Assembly (NCBI GenBank): GCA_017618435.1 | Contig: JAFZUH010000105.1 | Location: 1-12,425, forward strand | Direction: 5' to 3' | DNA: 12,425 nucleotides | DNA from: Bacteroidales bacterium | GTDB lineage: Bacteria; Bacteroidota; Bacteroidia; Bacteroidales; WCHB1-69 | Shown here: positions 8,209 through 12,425 of the stretch, piece after piece | Layout of the letters: each line of letters opens with the position of its first letter | Numbering within the stretch: position 1 is the first letter of the stretch | Program-made: the position numbers and the translations under genes | The notes under the pieces: generated by a model | What the model was told of the DNA's origin: nothing | Databases searched by the model: none | The model's input: the letters and a program-made list of their open reading frames with translations, nothing else

Positions 8209-10107
8209 ATGGAAATAAAAAGAATATTTGACTTATTAGATTATATAACAGAGAATTATCCGCAAGATGATACCCTTAATGGCAAAAGAAAAGGGCAGTG
8301 GGTAAATTTCAGTACAAAAGATTATTACAAATTTTCTCTTTTATTGAGTTATGGTTTGTATCATTTGGGCTTGCACAAAGGAGACAAGGTGGTAACCATT
8401 ACCAACAACAGACCTGAATTCAATATTATGGATATGGCCATGTCGATGTTGGGTATTGTTCATGTGCCCATTTATCCTACATTGAGCAGTGAAGATTACA
8501 AATATATCATTAACCATTCCGATGCCAAGATGTTGGTGATTGGCAACCGTCAAATCTATGCTCGGGTAAAACCTGTTTTTGACAGTCTGAATCTTGAATT
8601 CGGCATTTATACTTTGGATAAAATTGAAGATGAAACCGAATTGAATGAGGTTTTGCGGCAAGGTATTTTCCATCGAAAGGAATATGCCCCTATTGTTGAG
8701 GATATAAAAAAGGGCATTTCGGAAGATGATATTGCCACTATGATATACACATCAGGAACAACAGGCACTCCCAAGGGCGTAATGCTTACACATAAGAATT
8801 TGATAAGCAATTTTATTGCCCATGCTCATGTGCAACCGTTGAATCATACCCATAGGGCTTTGAGTTTTTTGCCGCTCTGTCATATTTATGAACGCAGTTT
8901 GAACTATCATTACCAATATTTGGGCGTAAGTATTTATTATGCAGAAAGTTTGGGTACTATTGCCACGGATATTGCAGATATAAAAGCAAACGGTTTTTGT
9001 GCTGTGCCACGTGTGTTGGAAATGATTTTTGACAAACTATATGCAGCAGGCAAAGACCTGCCTTTGTTGAAAAAATGGATATATTTTGCGGCTATCAAAC
9101 ATGGTTACAGATACGATTACCACAAAAACGTTTGGTATAGATTGCAGAATAAAATATATGATACATTAGTATATAGCAAATGGAGAAAGAAATTTGGAGG
9201 CAGCCCGTGGTTTAGTATTATTACAGGAGGTTCCGCCATACAACCTAAAATCATTCGTTTGTTCAGTGCTGCCAATATGTTTATATACGAAGGCTATGGT
9301 ATGTCTGAAACTTCTCCTGTGATTGCAGTAAACAATCCCAATGGCAAACGTTACAAAATCGGTACTGTCGGTCCTATTTTGGCAGGTGTGCAAGTGAAAT
9401 TTTCTGATGACGGGGAAATTTTGACCAAAGGACCCTGTTTGATGAAAGGTTATTACAAAGACCCTGAATATACTGCCAAAGTGATAGATGAAGACGGCTG
9501 GTTCCATACGGGAGATATTGGTCATTTGGTTGATGGGGAATATTTGCAGATAACAGACAGAAAAAAAGAAATTTTCAAACTCAGTGCCGGCAAATATGTG
9601 GCTCCGCAAATGTTGGAAAACAAATTTAAAGAATCGCCATTTATTGAAAATTTGATGGTAATCGGTGAAAATGAAAAATTTGCTTCGGCTATTATTGCTC
9701 CGAATTTTAATTATTTGCACTTTTGGGCAAGCAAACACAAATTGCATTATCGGGACAATAAGGAATTGATAAGCCTGCCTACATTGGTCAACAGAATACA
9801 AAAAGAGGTGGAAAAATACAACAAGCAACTCAGTCCGCACGAACAGATTAAATGTTTCCGCCTTATTACAGACGAATGGACACCGCAAACGGGGGAATTG
9901 GCTCCGACATTGAAATTAAAACGAACCGTTTTGGCTAACAAATACAAAAATATTATTGACGAAATCTATAATAAGGTATCTGAACCTGAAAAACAGGGCT
10001 TTAATATCAAAAATATAGATTTGTCAAATATCTCTTTAAGTGATATTTTGAATATTATTTTGCCAAAGAACGATTCTGACCAATCCCAACCGAAACAAGA
10101 CAAATAA
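8209..10107 (+). CDS. Long-chain acyl-CoA synthetase (AMP-forming fatty acid-CoA ligase)
   Basis: Activates a fatty acid with ATP to acyl-AMP and transfers it to CoA, for lipid synthesis or remodelling. 632 residues, a normal length. All core motifs of the adenylate-forming superfamily are visible: the P-loop YTSGTTGTPKG (180-190), YGMSE (363-367), GWFHTGD (430-436), the hinge DRKKE (450-454) with GKY (461-463), and the C-terminal catalytic-lysine region TLKLKR (567-572). The layout, with a long C-terminal part after the hinge, matches the FadD/FAA1-type long-chain group rather than acetyl-CoA synthetases or peptide-synthetase modules. No signal peptide is seen; probably cytoplasmic or peripheral at the membrane. 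The start at 8209 was chosen because it follows a TAnnTTTG promoter. An upstream in-frame ATG at 8053 would add 52 residues overlapping the tRNA and is rejected. The exact chain-length preference cannot be read from the sequence. Confidence 0.93.
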   Translation: MEIKRIFDLLDYITENYPQDDTLNGKRKGQWVNFSTKDYYKFSLLLSYGLYHLGLHKGDKVVTITNNRPEFNIMDMAMSMLGIVHVPIYPTLSSEDYKYIINHSDAKMLVIGNRQIYARVKPVFDSLNLEFGIYTLDKIEDETELNEVLRQGIFHRKEYAPIVEDIKKGISEDDIATMIYTSGTTGTPKGVMLTHKNLISNFIAHAHVQPLNHTHRALSFLPLCHIYERSLNYHYQYLGVSIYYAESLGTIATDIADIKANGFCAVPRVLEMIFDKLYAAGKDLPLLKKWIYFAAIKHGYRYDYHKNVWYRLQNKIYDTLVYSKWRKKFGGSPWFSIITGGSAIQPKIIRLFSAANMFIYEGYGMSETSPVIAVNNPNGKRYKIGTVGPILAGVQVKFSDDGEILTKGPCLMKGYYKDPEYTAKVIDEDGWFHTGDIGHLVDGEYLQITDRKKEIFKLSAGKYVAPQMLENKFKESPFIENLMVIGENEKFASAIIAPNFNYLHFWASKHKLHYRDNKELISLPTLVNRIQKEVEKYNKQLSPHEQIKCFRLITDEWTPQTGELAPTLKLKRTVLANKYKNIIDEIYNKVSEPEKQGFNIKNIDLSNISLSDILNIILPKNDSDQSQPKQDK

Positions 10108-10724
10108 TGTTGGACACGAAAATCAATACCATTATCTTTGATTTTGGTGGTGTATTGCTCGGTTTGGACAAACCCGCTTGCCTGAAAGCCTTTAAAGATT
10201 TGGGCTGCGATGAAATAGAATATTATTTGGACAATTGCCGGCAGCAAGGTTTTTTCTTGGATTTTGAAGAAGGCAAAATTTCCAATGAAGAATTTTTTGC
10301 CCAATTGAAAAAACTGATTGGCAACAAGGCAACTCAAAAAGAAATAGAGCATGCCTATTTGCAGTTTTTAACCGATTTGCCTGCCTATAAATTGGATTTG
10401 ATTCTAAAACTTCATCAAAAATACAAAATTATTTTGTTGAGCAATATCAATCAGTTTGTTTTTGAGTATTGCAGAAAAAAATATTTTGAGCAAAACGGTC
10501 ATTCTATAGACGATTTTTTTGATAAAGTCTATCTATCTTACCAATTGGGAATATGTAAGCCTGACGAGCAAATTTATCGTTTGATGATAGCCGATTCAAA
10601 CCTTGTTCCGGAACAATGTTTTTATTTAGATGATGGCATGGCTAATGTGGAAATGGGCAAAAAAATGGGCTTTCAGTGCTATTGCCCGAAAATAAACGAA
10701 GATTTCCGCTTTTTGTTTGAATAA
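10107..10724 (+). CDS. HAD-superfamily hydrolase, YihX-like phosphatase (subfamily IA)
   Basis: Predicted cytoplasmic phosphatase of 205 residues. Motif I is FDFGGVLL with nucleophile Asp12, motif II is LLSNIN (Ser112), motif III is Lys151 in CKPDEQIY, and motif IV is LDDG (Asp175, Asp176). The cap region after motif I, the LSNxN form of motif II and the YLSxxLGxxKP stretch resemble E. coli YihX, an alpha-D-glucose-1-phosphate phosphatase. The residue two after the nucleophile is Gly rather than the usual Asp; YihX also has Gly there, so this is a subfamily trait and not evidence of decay. The start ATG overlaps the stop of the acyl-CoA synthetase by one base (TAATG), which implies translational coupling and a shared transcript. 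The true substrate is unknown. Confidence 0.87.
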   Translation: MLDTKINTIIFDFGGVLLGLDKPACLKAFKDLGCDEIEYYLDNCRQQGFFLDFEEGKISNEEFFAQLKKLIGNKATQKEIEHAYLQFLTDLPAYKLDLILKLHQKYKIILLSNINQFVFEYCRKKYFEQNGHSIDDFFDKVYLSYQLGICKPDEQIYRLMIADSNLVPEQCFYLDDGMANVEMGKKMGFQCYCPKINEDFRFLFE

Positions 10725-10862
10725 TCTTGTAGCATAAACGGACATACGTTTGTTGCGGACTCCTTACATTTTTCATTTTTCAATTGGTTTTGCGCCTTTG
10801 TCTGTGTGGGGCGGAATAGTAGAGGACGCTTTTTACCAAAAATATTTCTTGGTCTAATGGTC
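10725..10862. other. Intergenic region between convergent operons, no gene seen
   Basis: Separates the end of the plus-strand HAD gene from the terminator of the minus-strand cluster. I see no coding sequence with family resemblance, no promoter consensus and no convincing terminator for the plus-strand operon. Only a weak 5-bp hairpin (AAACG/CGTTT at about 10736-10751) without a T-tract is present. A small open frame on the minus strand reaches into the HAD gene but looks like chance. Confidence 0.5.
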
Positions 10863-10890
10863 AAAAAAAGGCTGCCACAATATGACAGCC
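10863..10890 (-). terminator. Rho-independent terminator of the minus-strand envelope cluster
   Basis: Read on the minus strand, an 8-bp stem with one G-U pair (GGCTGTCA pairing with TGGCAGCC, loop of 5, at 10870-10890) is followed directly by seven T (complement of 10863-10869). It starts 38 bases after the stop of the 261-residue gene. On the plus strand the same stem has a C-A mismatch and no T-run, so it should act in one direction only. Confidence 0.85.
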
Positions 10891-10928
10891 ATACAAATTA
10901 AATTATTTTTATCTAATTTATCCTATGA

Positions 10929-11714
10929 TTAGAATGTTTCTGATACGGTGATATACCAATCGCTGTGTTTTTCCGAAAAATTATATTGATATGTTTTTGT
11001 GTCTGCAGGAACGATGGCTAAATATTTGAATTTAGTATAGTGTATTTTATCATCTTCGGTATCTATTTTCGTTTTGTTACCTGCCATGGCTGCTATGGAA
11101 AAACATTGTTTCCAAATGAATTTTTTTTCGTCCCAACCGTAAACCGTAATGGAAACCACTGAATTTGAAGTCATATTGGTTAGAATAACATCTTCGTTGG
11201 CATCACCGGGCATGATTTTCTTGTTAAATACAAATGCGTTTTTCTTCTCGTGATAGGGAAGCGGTTCGGCGTAGGTGTCCACTCCAAGATTGAACAAATA
11301 TATATTCAAATCACCGCTTTTTTTCACCATTTTATACTGCAAATCGTCTTTCTTTACCGATTTGGGAACAACGGCAAAATAGCGGTGTGCTTTTAATTGG
11401 GGGTATTTTTTCCCGAATTTTATATCGGTATCAAAGCCGGAAACTTTTTGTGTCCCCAAACTTACCCATGAAGAGGATAGGGGAGAATGTACAAACACCT
11501 CAAATTCCAATGTTCTGTATTTGCTGTAATTGGTGATATGCACAATAGAGGCTGACGACTTGCCTTCTACGTTGTTTTTGTCTATTAGAATTGCCTCAGG
11601 GTTGTCAAATGAGGGCATATCGTAATTGGTTTCGATGACAACCGCTTCTTTTTTCTGTGCGTAAAAGTTACAACACAACAACATCAAGCCGATACATAAG
11701 ATTACTTTTTTCAT
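10929..11714 (-). CDS. Secreted protein of unknown function with two tandem copies of a ~90-residue domain
   Basis: 261 residues; I do not recognise the family. The N-terminus is a clear signal peptide (MKKVILCIGL then a hydrophobic core) with likely cleavage after FYA before Gln20, so the protein should enter the periplasm or be exported. The mature part looks like an internal duplication: residues about 54-140 align with about 173-257. Shared anchors are a TN pair after a beta strand (61-62 and 179-180), a Trp in the middle (83 and 201), the block YFAVVP/YLAIVP (112-117 and 231-236) and a closing D-x-x-I-x-[LV] strand. The pattern of alternating hydrophobic residues suggests beta-sandwich folds. 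It is the last gene of a minus-strand cluster, 46 bases after the lipoprotein gene and just before a terminator. A structural or adhesive envelope role is possible, but no catalytic motif is visible. Confidence 0.82.
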   Translation of the reverse strand: MKKVILCIGLMLLCCNFYAQKKEAVVIETNYDMPSFDNPEAILIDKNNVEGKSSASIVHITNYSKYRTLEFEVFVHSPLSSSWVSLGTQKVSGFDTDIKFGKKYPQLKAHRYFAVVPKSVKKDDLQYKMVKKSGDLNIYLFNLGVDTYAEPLPYHEKKNAFVFNKKIMPGDANEDVILTNMTSNSVVSITVYGWDEKKFIWKQCFSIAAMAGNKTKIDTEDDKIHYTKFKYLAIVPADTKTYQYNFSEKHSDWYITVSETF

Positions 11715-11760
11715 TGTATTTATTATTTGTTAAAAATAGATTTGATTATTTTATAAAACA

Positions 11761-12207
11761 TTATTCTTCTTGCTTTTGCGTATTATTATTAATGTTGATA
11801 ATAGTTTTGTCGTTTGGGGATTGATTTTGTTTTTCCCTATCCGATTTTATGCGGTATGCAGTACCTTCCACTTTTATGGATTTTCCGACAAAAGTAACAA
11901 CGACCAATGGCACGCGTACGCGTGTATAAGTAACTTTTTGGTCTATCAATCCATCGGCATTGGGGATTTTTTTGAGGGCTTTTTTATAGGCTATCGTTTC
12001 CATAACCTCTTCTTTGCCCCAGCCGAAAGGAATGAAAAGTATCCAAAGACGCCCCCCACCGGTTTTCGCTTCCGTGTGCCCTAATATTTCCACATTGTTT
12101 CTTACTGATTCGGAAATGGTATCTGCCGGACGCGGCAATATAGTGTGTTCCACACAAGACGAACACAAAAAAGCAAGAGACAACAAACAAACAATAGTTT
12201 TGTTCAT
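11761..12207 (-). CDS. Small envelope lipoprotein, distant resemblance to TRL-like/DUF6567-type proteins
   Basis: 148 residues. The signal peptide ends LCSSC, giving lipidated Cys18, so the mature protein should be tethered to a membrane. The central part (about 38-121) has a Gly-rich turn (TGGGR, 49-53), an IPFGW segment, an alanine/lysine helix, NADGLID (83-89) and a beta strand pair ending in KVEGTAYRI. This order (Gly-rich strand, helix with GA.xLxD, final strand ending in G.A) resembles small Bacteroidota lipoproteins of the TRL/DUF6567 kind; I judge this by eye and it is tentative. The last 25 or so residues are polar, rich in Asn, Gln and Lys, and probably disordered. It lies 24 bases after the preceding beta-barrel gene, which fits one transcript. 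Function is unknown. Confidence 0.8.
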   Translation of the reverse strand: MNKTIVCLLSLAFLCSSCVEHTILPRPADTISESVRNNVEILGHTEAKTGGGRLWILFIPFGWGKEEVMETIAYKKALKKIPNADGLIDQKVTYTRVRVPLVVVTFVGKSIKVEGTAYRIKSDREKQNQSPNDKTIININNNTQKQEE

Positions 12208-12231
12208 TTTTGGGAGGGCTTTATTTTTTTG

Positions 12232-12425
12232 TTATTCCATCGGTCCTATACGGATACCCAATTTTAAATAAAAGGTATGGATACCAAATTTTGTAGTCTC
12301 TAAATAATAGTCATAACCCTTATCGATGTTGTTGTAGTATCCATACAAAACATTTATTTTGCTATAGATACCATCGTAGCCCATGCCAAGGGAAAATCTA
12401 GAAAAATCTACTCCAACACCTATAC
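12232..12425 (-). CDS. C-terminal end of a probable outer-membrane beta-barrel protein (N-terminus outside window)
   Basis: The last 63 codons of a gene that enters from the right edge, ending with TAA at 12232-12234. The translated piece alternates hydrophobic and polar residues, is rich in Gly and Tyr, and contains strand-like segments (GVGVDFSRFSLGMGY, then INVLYGYY, then FGIHTFYLKLGIRIG). This is typical of the last strands of a Bacteroidota outer-membrane beta-barrel of the porin-like/OMP_b-brl class. The family cannot be fixed from this fragment. It is the most upstream visible gene of the minus-strand cluster, 24 bases before the lipoprotein gene. Confidence 0.7.
   Translation of the reverse strand, partial: IGVGVDFSRFSLGMGYDGIYSKINVLYGYYNNIDKGYDYYLETTKFGIHTFYLKLGIRIGPME

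Noticed and set aside
9166..9888. 240-codon minus-strand frame opposite the acyl-CoA synthetase
   Set aside because: It is antisense to a gene with all catalytic motifs intact, and its translation is Phe/Cys-rich with no domain pattern.
10679..10864. 61-codon minus-strand frame between the HAD gene and the terminator
   Set aside because: It lies downstream of the cluster terminator and overlaps the HAD gene end; its composition is basic and unpatterned, with no promoter or homology.

Overview
The window suggests a member of the Bacteroidota, probably Bacteroidales-like. The DNA is AT-rich. Both recognisable promoters carry the TAnnTTTG -7 element typical of this phylum. No gene start depends on an obvious Shine-Dalgarno sequence, and the envelope genes have Bacteroidota-style signal peptides (lipobox Cys, or cleavage before Gln). 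Species cannot be named from the sequence alone.

Layout, left to right. (1) Positions 1-7894, minus strand: a two-gene envelope unit of a giant alpha-2-macroglobulin (A2M) lipoprotein with an intact CxEQ thioester motif, followed 10 bases later by penicillin-binding protein 1C (PbpC), whose extreme C-terminus is cut by the window edge. This is the A2M/PBP1C pairing known from other Gram-negatives (yfhM-pbpC in E. coli). (2) Positions 7937-8083, minus strand: a tRNA-Ala(GGC) gene with its own promoter and a strong hairpin terminator, which separates it from the A2M gene. (3) Positions 8150-10724, plus strand: a promoter, a long-chain acyl-CoA synthetase and a HAD-family phosphatase that overlap by one base (TAATG) and are probably translationally coupled. 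(4) Positions 10725-10862: a short stretch with no supported gene. (5) Positions 10863-12425, minus strand: a three-gene cell-envelope cluster ending in a clear terminator. In transcription order it holds the C-terminus of a probable outer-membrane beta-barrel protein, a small lipoprotein, and a secreted protein made of two copies of one unrecognised domain.

The A2M lipoprotein and PBP1C are thought to work together: PBP1C synthesises or repairs peptidoglycan, while A2M traps proteases that enter a damaged envelope. The acyl-CoA synthetase activates fatty acids, and its partner phosphatase has an unknown substrate. The 3' cluster is the least explained part. Its genes share strand, close spacing and envelope signals, but none has a function that can be read with confidence. 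I found no CRISPR array, insertion sequence, phage gene or defence system, and most of the window looks like ordinary chromosomal core.
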